Below, one piece after another: positions 35,804-44,772 of a DNA stretch of 52,322 bases; position 1 is the stretch's first letter; every line of letters begins with the position of its first letter. The position numbers and the translations under genes were made by a program. Source of the DNA: Cupriavidus campinensis (GTDB lineage: Bacteria; Pseudomonadota; Gammaproteobacteria; Burkholderiales; Burkholderiaceae). The notes beneath the pieces are model-generated. The model was not told the origin of the DNA, made no database searches, and worked only from the letters and a program-made list of their open reading frames with translations. The DNA is taken from assembly GCF_905397395.1 (NCBI RefSeq), contig NZ_CAJPVH010000042.1:1-52322 (forward strand), given 5' to 3'.

Positions 35804-38548
35804 ATGACGCCAGAGACGGCCGCGAACCCCCTCCAACCCCCGCCACCGGCGGCTGCCCCGTGGCGGCGGCCGCTGCAGGGCGGGCTGCTGGCACTGTGCA
35901 CGCTCGGCGGGGTGGCAGCCATCTGGGCCGGCCACGAGCTGCTGGTCTCGGCCGCGCTGGTGACGGTCTTCCCGGCCTGCATCGCCTTCATGAGCGCGCA
36001 GAATCGCAAGAGCCGCGCCAACCTGCGCAGCAGCGAGCAACGCTTCCGCCAGGCGCTGGAGCATTCCGCCATCGGCATGGCGCTGGTTGGGCTGGATGGG
36101 CGCTGGCAGCTGGTGAACCGCGCCATGTGCGAGCTGCTCGGGTACACGCCCGAAGAGTTCCGCGAGACCCCGTTCCAGCTGATCACCCACCCGGACGACC
36201 TGGGCGCCGACCTGCGCCAGCTGGAGCGCCTGACCGCCGGCGAGATCGACGCCTACCGCATGGAAAAGCGCTACCGCCACAAGGACGGCCGCTACCGCTG
36301 GGCGCTGCTGGCCGTGTCGATGGTGCGCAACGAGCAGACCGGCCACCCGGACCACTACATCGCCCAGGTGGAGGACATCCACCGCCGCAAGCTGGACCAC
36401 GAACGCATGGAACAACTGGCGCGCCGCATGGAACTGGCCGTGGAAGCCGGCGGCGTGGGCATCTGGGAATGGGATTTCACCAACGCCACCATCACCTGGG
36501 ATGCCCGCATGCACGCGCTGCACGGCACCCCGGTGGAGCTGGGCGCGCCCACGCTGGCGCAGTGGATTGCCATGCTGCACCCCGAGGACGTGAGCCGCGT
36601 CAGCACCGAGATGCGCCAGGCGATTCGCGGCGTGCATCGCTTCGATACCGAATACCGCGTGGTATGCCCCACCGGCGAGGTGCGCCACGTGCGCGCCATG
36701 GCCATGGTCTCGCACCACGAGGATGAGGACGAAGGTAACCACGGCGGCGGCGCCAGCACAGGCACCCCCACGCGCCGCGGCATGACGCGCGCGCTGGTCG
36801 GCACGAACTGGGACATCACCGAGCAGCGCCGCCTGAACCGCGCGCTGTTCGAGGAGAAGGAGCGGCTGCACATCACCCTGCGCTCGATTGGCGACGCGGT
36901 GATCTGCACGGACCGCGTGATGCGCGTGACCTTCATGAACCCCATCGCCGAGCAGCTCACCGGCTGGAGCCTGGACGCCGCGATGGGCCAGCCGCTCGAG
37001 CAGGTCTTCCGCATCGTCGATGAAATCACCGGCGTGACCATCCCCAGCCCGGTGGAGCAGTGTCTGCAGACCCTGCGCCCGGCCTACCTCCAGGAAGGCG
37101 CGGTGCTGCAAAGCCTGACCGGCGAGCGCCATGACGTGCAGGACTCCGCCGCACCGGTGCTGACCAATGACGGCGGCGTGCTCGGCGCCGTGCTGGTGTT
37201 CCAGGACATCACCACCTCCCGGGCGCTCCAGCGCGAACTGGCCCACTCGGCCACCCACGACGCCCTGACCGGCCTGCCCAACCGCGCCTGGTTCGAAAAG
37301 CGCCTGCGCGAGTCCTGCGAGGCCGCCCGGCTGCACGGCCACCGCGCCGCGCTGTGCTTTATCGACCTGGACCGCTTCAAGATCGTCAACGACACCGCCG
37401 GCCACGGCGCCGGGGACGTGCTGCTGCGCGAACTGGGCTATGTGATCCGCCACCACGTACGCCCCGACGACCTGCTCGCCCGGCTGGGCGGCGACGAATT
37501 CGCGCTGCTGCTCAAGGACTGCTCGGTGGACCACGCCGAGCACGTGTGCCAGAAGGTCATCGACGCCGTGCACGAACGCCGCTTCCCGTGGGAAGGCCGT
37601 GTCTACGATGTGGGCGCCAGCATCGGCATCGCCGCCATCGACGCCGACGCCCCGCCGGTGGGCGAGCTGATGAGCCGCGCCGACGTGGCCTGCTACGCCG
37701 CCAAGGCTGCCGGCCGCAACCGGGTCTCGGTCTACCGGCGCGATGAAAGCGACGCGCGCCGCCATCACCGTGAGCTGGAGGTGGCCGCCGGCATCCATTC
37801 GGCCCTCGACGCCAACCGCTTCCGCCTCTACGCCCAGGAGATCCGCTCCCTGCGCGAGGGCGAGCAGGGCCGGCACGTCGAGATCCTGGTCCGCATGGTC
37901 GACGAGCAAGGCGCGCTGATCATGCCCGGCGCCTTCATTCCGGCGGCCGAGCGCTATGACCTGATGGGCCACATCGACCGCTGGGTGATCCGCAACGTGC
38001 TGCACCAGTACGGGCGGCGGCTGGCGGCGGTGCCGGGGCTGTCGGTGTCGATCAACCTGTCGGCCAACTCGCTGGGCGAGCCTTTCCTGCTGCCCTTCCT
38101 GCACGACGCCCTGCGCGACTCCGTGCTGCCCGCCAGCCGCATCCGGCTGGAGATCACAGAGACCGCGCTGATCAACAACATGACCGCCGCCAGCCGGCTG
38201 GTGGCGGAGATGCGCAGCACCGGCTGCACCGTGGCGCTGGACGACTTCGGCGCCGGCCTTTCGTCGTTTTCCTATCTGAAGCAGTTCCCGGTGGACTACC
38301 TCAAGATCGACGGCAGCTTCATCCGCAACCTCACCGGCAGCGTGGTGGACCGGGAGATCGTCAGCTCGATCAACGACATCGGCCACCGGCTGGGCGTGCA
38401 GACCGTGGCCGAGTCCGTGGAGGACGAGGAAACGCTGGGCACGCTGCGCGCGATTGGCGTGGACTACGCGCAGGGCTATGTGATCGGCCGGCCGGTGCCG
38501 GTGGAGCAACTGCTCGAGGCGTGGGAGCGCGAGGCGGACACGGCCTGA
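35804..38548 (+). CDS. PAS-GGDEF-EAL cyclic-di-GMP enzyme
   Basis: A 914-residue signalling protein. Two membrane segments near residues 25-65 lead to three PAS/PAC modules (about 75-480; RFRQALEHSAIGMALVGLDGRWQLVNRAMCELLGYTPEEF, a second at RMELAVEAGGVGIWEWDF, a third at KERLHITLRSIGDAVICTD). The GGDEF domain has an intact RLGGDEFALLL, and the EAL domain has EILVR (fitting ExLxR), INLSAN, EITETA, LDDFGAG, LKIDG and AESVED. Both synthesis and breakdown of c-di-GMP are therefore possible. The open frame extends upstream; I chose the ATG at 35804 at the start of the natural N-terminus. Confidence 0.93.
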   Translation: MTPETAANPLQPPPPAAAPWRRPLQGGLLALCTLGGVAAIWAGHELLVSAALVTVFPACIAFMSAQNRKSRANLRSSEQRFRQALEHSAIGMALVGLDGRWQLVNRAMCELLGYTPEEFRETPFQLITHPDDLGADLRQLERLTAGEIDAYRMEKRYRHKDGRYRWALLAVSMVRNEQTGHPDHYIAQVEDIHRRKLDHERMEQLARRMELAVEAGGVGIWEWDFTNATITWDARMHALHGTPVELGAPTLAQWIAMLHPEDVSRVSTEMRQAIRGVHRFDTEYRVVCPTGEVRHVRAMAMVSHHEDEDEGNHGGGASTGTPTRRGMTRALVGTNWDITEQRRLNRALFEEKERLHITLRSIGDAVICTDRVMRVTFMNPIAEQLTGWSLDAAMGQPLEQVFRIVDEITGVTIPSPVEQCLQTLRPAYLQEGAVLQSLTGERHDVQDSAAPVLTNDGGVLGAVLVFQDITTSRALQRELAHSATHDALTGLPNRAWFEKRLRESCEAARLHGHRAALCFIDLDRFKIVNDTAGHGAGDVLLRELGYVIRHHVRPDDLLARLGGDEFALLLKDCSVDHAEHVCQKVIDAVHERRFPWEGRVYDVGASIGIAAIDADAPPVGELMSRADVACYAAKAAGRNRVSVYRRDESDARRHHRELEVAAGIHSALDANRFRLYAQEIRSLREGEQGRHVEILVRMVDEQGALIMPGAFIPAAERYDLMGHIDRWVIRNVLHQYGRRLAAVPGLSVSINLSANSLGEPFLLPFLHDALRDSVLPASRIRLEITETALINNMTAASRLVAEMRSTGCTVALDDFGAGLSSFSYLKQFPVDYLKIDGSFIRNLTGSVVDREIVSSINDIGHRLGVQTVAESVEDEETLGTLRAIGVDYAQGYVIGRPVPVEQLLEAWEREADTA

Positions 38549-38588
38549 CACCCTTGGGGTGCCGGCATCACACCGGCCCGCCCTGCCG

Positions 38589-38635
38589 TTCGGATTTCCG
38601 AATGGGCTTCCCACCCGGTTGTCCGGATTTCCGAA
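38589..38635 (+). promoter_or_regulatory. Paired palindromes upstream of dctA, probable DctD sites
   Basis: TTCGGA-TT-TCCGAA at 38589-38602 and TCCGGA-TT-TCCGAA at 38622-38635 are near-identical palindromes 33 bases apart, about three helical turns. They stand 73 bases upstream of the sigma-54 promoter, where NtrC-family activators bind. DctD as the binder is inferred from the adjacent gene. Confidence 0.65.
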
Positions 38636-38707
38636 CGCCGCGCCGCCATCACATCGAAATTCCCTTTTTATTCATCGACTTACACCCTCCCTCGGGGGCC
38701 GCCGCGC

Positions 38708-38723
38708 TGGCACGCCTCGTGCA
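38708..38723 (+). promoter_or_regulatory. Sigma-54 promoter of dctA
   Basis: TGGCACG-N4-GTGCA keeps the GG and GC dinucleotides at the -24/-12 spacing of 12 bases and differs from the consensus only in the first T of the -12 box. It lies about 65-80 bases before the dctA ATG, with AAGGAGG between them. Confidence 0.75.
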
Positions 38724-38787
38724 CGCCTAGGCGCCGCTGTCAGGGCGCGATGCCTACGTGCCCGACCCCAAGGAGGATGTACTGACG

Positions 38788-40098
38788 ATGACAATGAAGC
38801 GACTGCCCACACTGATCTTCATCGCGATGCTGCTCGGCGTTCTGGCCGGCACCGCTGCCCACCACCTGGCGCCCGACGCCGCCACCGCGAAATCGATCGC
38901 GGATCACTTCTCCATCCTCACCGACATCTTCATGCGGATGATCAAGATGATCATCGGCCCGCTGGTGTTCGCCACGCTGGTCTCCGGCATCGCCGGCATG
39001 GGCGACGGCAAGGCCGTCGGCCGCATCGGCCTGAAGGCGATGGCGTGGTTCCTGGGCGCCTCGATCACCTCGCTGCTGCTGGGCCTGGTGATGGCCAACC
39101 TGCTGGCGCCGGGCCACGGCATGAACCTGCCGCTGCCGGCCGCGGACGCCGCCTCGAACCTGAAGACCGGGGCGCTGAACCTGCGCGAGTTCATCGCGCA
39201 CATGTTCCCCAAGAGCTTCGTGGAGGCCATGGCCACCAACGAGATCCTGCAGATCGTGGTGTTCTCGCTGTTCTTTGGCTTCGCGCTCGGCACCCTCAAG
39301 GACGGCATCGGCAAGCCGGTGCTGCAAGGTGTGGACGGCCTCGGCCACGTGATGCTGAAGGTGACCAACTACGTGATGGCGTTCGCGCCCATCGGCGTGT
39401 TCGGCGCGGTGTCCGCCGTGATCACGGCGCAGGGGCTGGGCGTGCTGACGATCTACGCCAAGCTGCTGGGCAGCCTGTACCTGGCGCTGGCGCTGCTGTG
39501 GGTGGCGCTGATCGCCGGCGGCTACTACTTCCTGGGCCGCGACATCTTCCGCCTGATCCGCCAGCTGCGCGCGCCGCTGATGATCGGCTTCGCCACGGCC
39601 AGCAGCGAATCGGCCTACCCGAAGGTGATCGAGCAGCTCACGCGCTTCGGCGTGAAGCCGCGCATCACCGGCTTCGTGCTGCCGCTCGGCTACTCGTTCA
39701 ACCTGGACGGCTCCATCATGTACACCTCGTTCGCCGCGCTGTTCGTGGCGCAGGTGTACGGCATCCAGCTCTCGCTCACGCAGCAGATCACCATGCTGCT
39801 GGTGCTGCTGGTGACCAGCAAGGGCATCGCCGGCGTGCCGCGTGCCTCGCTGGTGGTGGTGGCCGCCGTGCTGCCGATGTTCGGCCTGCCGGAGGCCGGC
39901 ATCCTGCTCGTGTTGGGGATCGATCACATCCTGGACATGGGCCGTACCGTCACCAATGTGCTGGGCAATGCCATTGCCACGACCGTCGTCGCCAAAAGCG
40001 AAGGCGCGATCGGCGCGCCGGATCTTTCCGACGAGGACGACACCTCGGCGGACAGCAACACCGGCCTGACACCCGCTCAGGCGCTGGCCAGCAAGTAA
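38788..40098 (+). CDS. dctA: C4-dicarboxylate:cation symporter DctA
   Basis: A 436-residue member of the dicarboxylate/amino acid:cation symporter family. It takes up C4-dicarboxylates across the inner membrane. Family motifs include FMRMIKMIIGPLVFATLVSGIAGMGD, the ASSESAYPKVIEQ reentrant loop, PLGYSFNLDGSIMYTSFAALF and VTSKGIAGVPRASLVVVAAVLPMFGLP. The substrate is inferred from the family and the following dctBD genes. The start ATG 38788 has AAGGAGG about 11 bases upstream; an in-frame GTG at 38758 and ATG at 38794 are alternatives. Confidence 0.95.
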   Translation: MTMKRLPTLIFIAMLLGVLAGTAAHHLAPDAATAKSIADHFSILTDIFMRMIKMIIGPLVFATLVSGIAGMGDGKAVGRIGLKAMAWFLGASITSLLLGLVMANLLAPGHGMNLPLPAADAASNLKTGALNLREFIAHMFPKSFVEAMATNEILQIVVFSLFFGFALGTLKDGIGKPVLQGVDGLGHVMLKVTNYVMAFAPIGVFGAVSAVITAQGLGVLTIYAKLLGSLYLALALLWVALIAGGYYFLGRDIFRLIRQLRAPLMIGFATASSESAYPKVIEQLTRFGVKPRITGFVLPLGYSFNLDGSIMYTSFAALFVAQVYGIQLSLTQQITMLLVLLVTSKGIAGVPRASLVVVAAVLPMFGLPEAGILLVLGIDHILDMGRTVTNVLGNAIATTVVAKSEGAIGAPDLSDEDDTSADSNTGLTPAQALASK

Positions 40099-40117
40099 GC
40101 CGGCCAAGGCGTGCCAG

Positions 40118-40151
40118 GGCCCGGTTGCCGATCAGGCGGCCGGGCCTTTTT
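40118..40151 (+). terminator. Intrinsic terminator after dctA
   Basis: GGCCCGG and CCGGGCC pair over 7 bp with a 15-base loop, followed by five T. It ends the dctA transcript before dctB. Confidence 0.88.
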
Positions 40152-40317
40152 GCGTTTACCGGGGCGTCTGACCTGTCCGATTTGGCCGGCATTTGGGCGG
40201 GGGGTGGGCGGGGTGTGGTAAAACGTGGGCCTCGCCGCCGATCCGGCCCGATCCGCGCACGCGGAATGCGGTGTCTGCGTCACCTGGCGGCTGTGCATCC
40301 GCCTCACAGAATTCCTC

Positions 40318-42240
40318 ATGACCGGCCCCCTGTCTTCCGCCGATACCGGCCTCGCTCCTGGCGGGGGCGGCGGCATCTCGCCCTGGCGCCGCGCCGCGCC
40401 GATCGTCGCCCTGCTGGCCCTGGCCGCGCTGGTGACGGCCGCGGGCTGGCTCGGCTATCGCCTGACCTATGACACCGCGCTGGACCGCCAGGCCGAGCGC
40501 GGCCAGGTGCAGATGCGCCTGTACGCCCAAACGCTGGAGAGCGAACTGGCCCGCTTCGACTACGTGCCGAGCCTGCTCTCGCTCGATGCCCGCGTCGAGG
40601 GATTGCTGCGCCAGCCGGGCAACCCCGAGCGCGTGGCCGCCGCCAACGCCTACCTCGCCGCGCTGAACGGCCGGGCCGGCACCCGCGTGGTCTATATCCT
40701 CGATGCGCGCGGCAAGGTCCTCGCCACCAGCAATTTCCAGCGTCCGGACAGCTACCTCGGCGAAGACCTGAGCTTCCGCCCCTACTTCCGCAGCGCCATC
40801 GAAGGCCAGCTGGGCCGCTTCTACGGCGTGGGCACCACGCGCAGCGAGTCTGGCTACTACCTCTCCGCGCCGCTGGGCGACCGCGACAAGCCGGCGGGCG
40901 TGGCGGTGGTCAAGATCGGCCTGGAGCCGCTCGAGAACCGCTGGCAGGGCAATGACAGCCAGATGCTGCTGACCGACGAGAACGGCGTGGTGATCCTGGC
41001 CTCGGACCCGTCCTGGAAGCTGGCCGCGCTGCGCCCGCTGGCACCGGCCCAGCGCGAGAAGCTGGACCGCTCGCTCCAGTACAACCGCGCCCCGCTGCCC
41101 CCGCTGGCGCTGACCACGGTGCGCGAACTCGGCCCCGGCCCGAGCGAAGGCGGCGACGCGCTGGTGCGGCTGCGCCAGGGCCCGCCGATGCTGGCCCAGC
41201 ACCTGGCCCTGCCCGGCACCGACTGGAACCTGACGCTGCTGACCAATATCTCGCAGGCCCGCGTGGCCGCGCTCAACAGCGCGGCGCTGAGCGGCGTGCT
41301 GGCGGCCTTCGTGCTGCTGCTCGGAGCGGCCTGGAACGTGCGGCGGCGCATTGTCAGCGAGCGGCTGGCGGCGCGCGCGGCGCTGGAGGCGGCCAACAGC
41401 GAACTCGAACGCAAGGTGGCCGAGCGCACCGCCGACCTCTCCGCCGCCAACCAGCAACTGCATGCCGAAGTGGCCGAACGCACCCGCACCGAGACCTTCC
41501 TGCGCCAGGCGCAGGATGGGCTGATGCAGGCCGGCAAGCTCGCCGCGGTGGGCCAGATGTCGGCCGGCATCGCCCATGAACTGAACCAGCCGCTCGCGGC
41601 GCTGCGCACGCTCTCGGGCAACACCAGCAAGTTCCTCGAACGCGGCGACCACGCCACGGCGCAGGAAAACCTCGGCAAGATCATTGGGCTGGTGGACCGC
41701 ATGGGGCGCATCACGGGCGCGCTGAAGTCTTTCGCGCGCAACCCCTCGGTGGGCCAGCGCGGCACGGCCCGGCTGGCCGAGGCGGTGGACAACGCGCTGT
41801 TCCTGCTGGAGACGCGCATCGCGGCGGTGGCACCGGCCATCGAGCGCGACATCGACCCCCACCTGATGGTGGCCTGCGACCCGAACCGGCTTGAGCAGGT
41901 GCTTGTCAACCTCGTCGGCAATGCGCTCGATGCCATGGCCGCGATGGCCGGCCGCGGGGCGCCCCGCCTCTCGCTGCACGCCTACCAGAGCGGCGGGCTG
42001 GTGCACCTGACCGTGCGCGACAGCGGCCCGGGGCTGTCCGAGGCGGCCTTCGCGCGGCTGTTCGAGCCGTTCTTCACGACCAAGCCGGCTGGCGAGGGGC
42101 TGGGCCTCGGCCTGACGCTGTCCGCCGGCATCCTGAACGAGAACGGCGGCACGCTGACCGCGATCAACCATCCCGAGGGCGGCGCCTGCTTTACGCTCGC
42201 CCTGCCAGAGGCCGGGCCGGAGGCGCGCCATGTCGGCTGA
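40318..42240 (+). CDS. dctB: DctB sensor histidine kinase
   Basis: A 640-residue membrane kinase: a first membrane helix at about residues 28-50, a periplasmic double-PAS (dCACHE) region with YILDARGKVLATSNFQRPDSYLGEDLSFRPYFRSA, and a second helix around residues 320-342. A coiled coil leads to the H box GQMSAGIAHELNQPLAALRTLSGNTSKF. ATP-site boxes NLVGNALDA, DSGPGL, FEPFFTTKPAGEGLGLGL follow. It should sense C4-dicarboxylates and phosphorylate DctD. The ATG used is at 40318, about 220 bases after dctA. Its 3' end overlaps dctD by 11 bases. Confidence 0.94.
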   Translation: MTGPLSSADTGLAPGGGGGISPWRRAAPIVALLALAALVTAAGWLGYRLTYDTALDRQAERGQVQMRLYAQTLESELARFDYVPSLLSLDARVEGLLRQPGNPERVAAANAYLAALNGRAGTRVVYILDARGKVLATSNFQRPDSYLGEDLSFRPYFRSAIEGQLGRFYGVGTTRSESGYYLSAPLGDRDKPAGVAVVKIGLEPLENRWQGNDSQMLLTDENGVVILASDPSWKLAALRPLAPAQREKLDRSLQYNRAPLPPLALTTVRELGPGPSEGGDALVRLRQGPPMLAQHLALPGTDWNLTLLTNISQARVAALNSAALSGVLAAFVLLLGAAWNVRRRIVSERLAARAALEAANSELERKVAERTADLSAANQQLHAEVAERTRTETFLRQAQDGLMQAGKLAAVGQMSAGIAHELNQPLAALRTLSGNTSKFLERGDHATAQENLGKIIGLVDRMGRITGALKSFARNPSVGQRGTARLAEAVDNALFLLETRIAAVAPAIERDIDPHLMVACDPNRLEQVLVNLVGNALDAMAAMAGRGAPRLSLHAYQSGGLVHLTVRDSGPGLSEAAFARLFEPFFTTKPAGEGLGLGLTLSAGILNENGGTLTAINHPEGGACFTLALPEAGPEARHVG

Positions 42241-43600
42241 GGTGCAGCAGCCGGACGCCATGACGGCTGGCATGACCGCCATGACCGCCATGACCGTGAT
42301 GATCGTCGAGGACGACCCGGACGTGCGGCTGGGCTGCGAGCAGGCGCTGCGGCTCGAGGGCATGGCCACGCGCGCCGTGCCCAGCGCCGAGGCCGCGCTG
42401 CGCGAGGTGCAGGCCGGCTACGCCGGCATCGTCGTCAGCGACATCCACCTGCCCGGCGCCGACGGCATGGCGCTGCTGCGCGAGCTGATGGCCCGCGACG
42501 CCGCGCTGCCGGTCATCATGATCACCGGCCACGGCGATGTGTCGCTGGCCGTGCAAGCCATGAAACAAGGCGCGTACGACTTCCTCGAGAAGCCGTTCTC
42601 GCCCGAGCGGCTGGTAGCCACGTGCCGCCGCGCTCTCGACAAGCGCCGGCTGGCGCTGGAAGTGGCCGAACTGCGTGCGCGGCTGGCCGGGCGCGAGGCG
42701 CTGTCCGCCCGGCTGATCGGCGACTCGCCGGCCATCGGCCGGCTGCGCCAGATGATTGCCGACCTGGCCGACACCGCCGCCAACGTGCTGATCCACGGCG
42801 AGACCGGCACCGGCAAGGAACTGGTGGCGCGCTGCCTGCACGAAGCCAGCGGCCGGCGCGCGCGCCATTTCGTGCCGATCAACTGCGGTGGCCTGCCCGA
42901 ACAGCTGTTCGAATCGGAAATCTTCGGTCACGAGGCCGGCTCGTTCACGGGCGCCGCGCGGCGCCGCATCGGCAAGATCGAGCATGCGGAGGGCGGCACG
43001 CTGTTCCTCGACGAGATCGAGAGCATGCCCATGCCGATGCAGATCAAGCTGCTGCGCGTGCTGCAGGAGCGCGTGGTGGAGCGGCTGGGCTCCAACCTGC
43101 CGGTGCCGGTGAACGCACGCGTGGTGGCGGCGACCAAGGCGGACCTGCGCGCACTGGCCGACGCCGGCCAGTTCCGCGCCGACCTGTACTACCGGCTGAA
43201 CGTGGTGACGCTGGCGCTGCCGCCGCTGCGCGAGCGGCGCGAGGACGTGCCGCAGCTGTTCGAGCATTTCGTCGCCCAGGCAGCGCTGCGCTTCGAGCGC
43301 GAGGCCGTGCCGGCCACGGCGGCCGAACTGGCGCGGCTGGTGGCCTATCCCTGGCCCGGCAATGTGCGCGAGCTGCGCAACCTGGCTGAACGCCATGTGC
43401 TGGGCCTGGGCTGCGACCCGGCCCAGGGTGGCGCCGCGCCGCACGCACTGCCGCTGCCCCAGGCCGTGGAGCAGTTCGAGCGCGCGCTGATTGCCGATGC
43501 GCTGCGCCGCCACGACGGCAATCTGACCCGCGCCAGCGAGGCGCTGGGCGTGGCCAAGACCACGCTGTTCGACAAGGTAAGGAAGTACGGATTGAACTGA
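42230..43600 (+). CDS. dctD: DctD sigma-54-dependent response regulator
   Basis: A 456-residue NtrC-family activator: receiver ([15 protein letters not shown], phospho-acceptor in [29 protein letters not shown]), AAA+ domain with Walker A GETGTGKE, the loop GSFTGA in place of the usual GAFTGA, Walker [11 protein letters not shown], and a C-terminal Fis-type HTH ([24 protein letters not shown]). It should activate the dctA sigma-54 promoter. The N-terminal stretch has repeated MTA units from ATGACCGCC repeats; the first ATG overlaps dctB, so the start is uncertain by a few codons. Confidence 0.95.
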   Translation: MSAEVQQPDAMTAGMTAMTAMTVMIVEDDPDVRLGCEQALRLEGMATRAVPSAEAALREVQAGYAGIVVSDIHLPGADGMALLRELMARDAALPVIMITGHGDVSLAVQAMKQGAYDFLEKPFSPERLVATCRRALDKRRLALEVAELRARLAGREALSARLIGDSPAIGRLRQMIADLADTAANVLIHGETGTGKELVARCLHEASGRRARHFVPINCGGLPEQLFESEIFGHEAGSFTGAARRRIGKIEHAEGGTLFLDEIESMPMPMQIKLLRVLQERVVERLGSNLPVPVNARVVAATKADLRALADAGQFRADLYYRLNVVTLALPPLRERREDVPQLFEHFVAQAALRFEREAVPATAAELARLVAYPWPGNVRELRNLAERHVLGLGCDPAQGGAAPHALPLPQAVEQFERALIADALRRHDGNLTRASEALGVAKTTLFDKVRKYGLN

Positions 43601-44064
43601 AAAGTAACGCCATCGACGGCAATGTATCGAATGTACCAAACGGGGGAACTGCGGCGCCTGGCACCTGTCACTTCAGAGGTGCGCTAGGACCGGCACGCGG
43701 GCAGAAATGCCGGCGTGAATGCGAACCGACAGCGTTGTGCCGTCCACCGAAGCTGCCCGATGTACGTTAAACAACAAAAGTGTGATGCCAATCGCGGGTT
43801 TCCCCGTGGCGGCACAGCGCGTTGAAGCCATACTATTGGCATGGCGGAACGCCAACAGGCGGCACAGACTGCCAGGTTCCTACACCGTGCACGGGCACCT
43901 GAGCCCGGGCGAGGGAAAAAGCAACAAAGACCGGCCGGGGAGCGGGTCGCAAATGTCAGGGTCAGTAAATCCGGCAGCCCGGATCAAAACGGCGTGGCGC
44001 GTCCGAGGGTGCCACGCGGCGAGCAACTGGCGCCGTGCTGCCGATCGACACTACGGGTGATTGG
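43601..44064. other. Intergenic region between dctD and the HTH gene
   Basis: 464 bases with no credible gene. A hairpin GCACCT/AGGTGC (10-base loop) at 43661-43682 could end the dctBD transcript. AT-rich bits near 43765-43790 could hold a promoter for the HTH gene, but I cannot place boxes. Confidence 0.4.
43661..43682 (+). terminator. Hairpin after dctD
   Basis: A 6-bp perfect stem (GCACCT with AGGTGC) 60 bases after the dctD stop, without a T-run. Weak evidence for termination. Confidence 0.3.
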
Positions 44065-44664
44065 ATGAAACTGGATCCGGAACTGGCTGAAAAGCCCTAC
44101 TACAGCACGCGGACTGCGGCAAAACTTCTCAACGTCTCGTTGGGCACCGTCCAGAAAATGGTCGAACGCGGCGAATTGGGCGCGTGGAAGACCAACGGCG
44201 GCCATCGGCGCATTCACAAGGAAACTGTCCACCGCCTGCTGGCGAGCCGCGCCGCGCCCGACATGGCCGCCGAGCACGACCTCGACCTCGTGGTGTTTCA
44301 CCCGAACCACCAGGAAGCGCAGCGCATCAGCGCCCAGCTGGGCAAGTGGTCGCTGCCGCTCAAGAGCCAGGTGCTCGAGGACGTGGTCGACACGGTCATC
44401 ACCTCGGTCGATGCCCGGCCGCGCGTGGTGCTCTACTACGTGGAAGAGCTGAACGACGCCGAGTCGGCGATCATCGAGAAGCTCCAGAACTTCTTCGCCC
44501 GGCAACGCGTGATCTTCGCCGTCATCACCAACCGCCAGGCCTATGACGGCGTGGCCGATGCGCTCCAGCAATGGGGCATCATGGTGTTCCTGAAGACGCC
44601 GTCGCTGGAAGAGATCAAGGGCTTCCTGCGCGCGCAGCTGATGATGGGGCGCGTGGGCGCCTGA
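44065..44664 (+). CDS. Excisionase/MerR-type HTH protein with receiver-like C-terminal domain
   Basis: A 199-residue protein. The N-terminal winged helix is YYSTRTAAKLLNVSLGTVQKMVERGELGAWKTNGGHRRIHKETVHRLLASR (about residues 11-65). The rest (about 75-195) has the alternating helix-strand pattern of a receiver: DLDLVVFHPNHQEAQRISAQL, RVVLYYVEELNDAESAII, QRVIFAVITNRQ, GIMVFLKTPSLEEI. The usual Asp at the end of the third strand is replaced (VVLYYVEE), so it may be a pseudo-receiver that is not phosphorylated in the normal way. The target is unknown. Start ATG 44065; an in-frame GTG lies ten codons earlier. Confidence 0.8.
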   Translation: MKLDPELAEKPYYSTRTAAKLLNVSLGTVQKMVERGELGAWKTNGGHRRIHKETVHRLLASRAAPDMAAEHDLDLVVFHPNHQEAQRISAQLGKWSLPLKSQVLEDVVDTVITSVDARPRVVLYYVEELNDAESAIIEKLQNFFARQRVIFAVITNRQAYDGVADALQQWGIMVFLKTPSLEEIKGFLRAQLMMGRVGA

Positions 44665-44677
44665 GCGCCCGGGCTGA

Positions 44678-44704
44678 CTCCCCTGCTCCTTCGGGAGCGG
44701 GGAG
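44678..44704. terminator. Hairpin with TTCG loop between convergent genes
   Basis: CTCCCC-T-GCTCC and GGAGCGGGGAG pair around a TTCG tetraloop with one bulge, between the HTH gene and the convergent ornithine cyclodeaminase-like gene. No T-run on either side. Confidence 0.45.
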
Positions 44705-44772
44705 CCCATCGACCCGTCCGGTATTAAGTAAGAGCCCCGTACACTCCCCCGCCCGCACCCCTCACGCACCCC

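Noticed and set aside
37800..38540. Possible degenerate EAL domain because the signature reads EIL
   Set aside because: The general signature is ExLxR, and EILVR fits it; the other metal and catalytic residues are present.
35699..38614. A 971-codon minus-strand frame opposite the GGDEF-EAL gene
   Set aside because: Shadow of a gene with complete GGDEF and EAL motifs.
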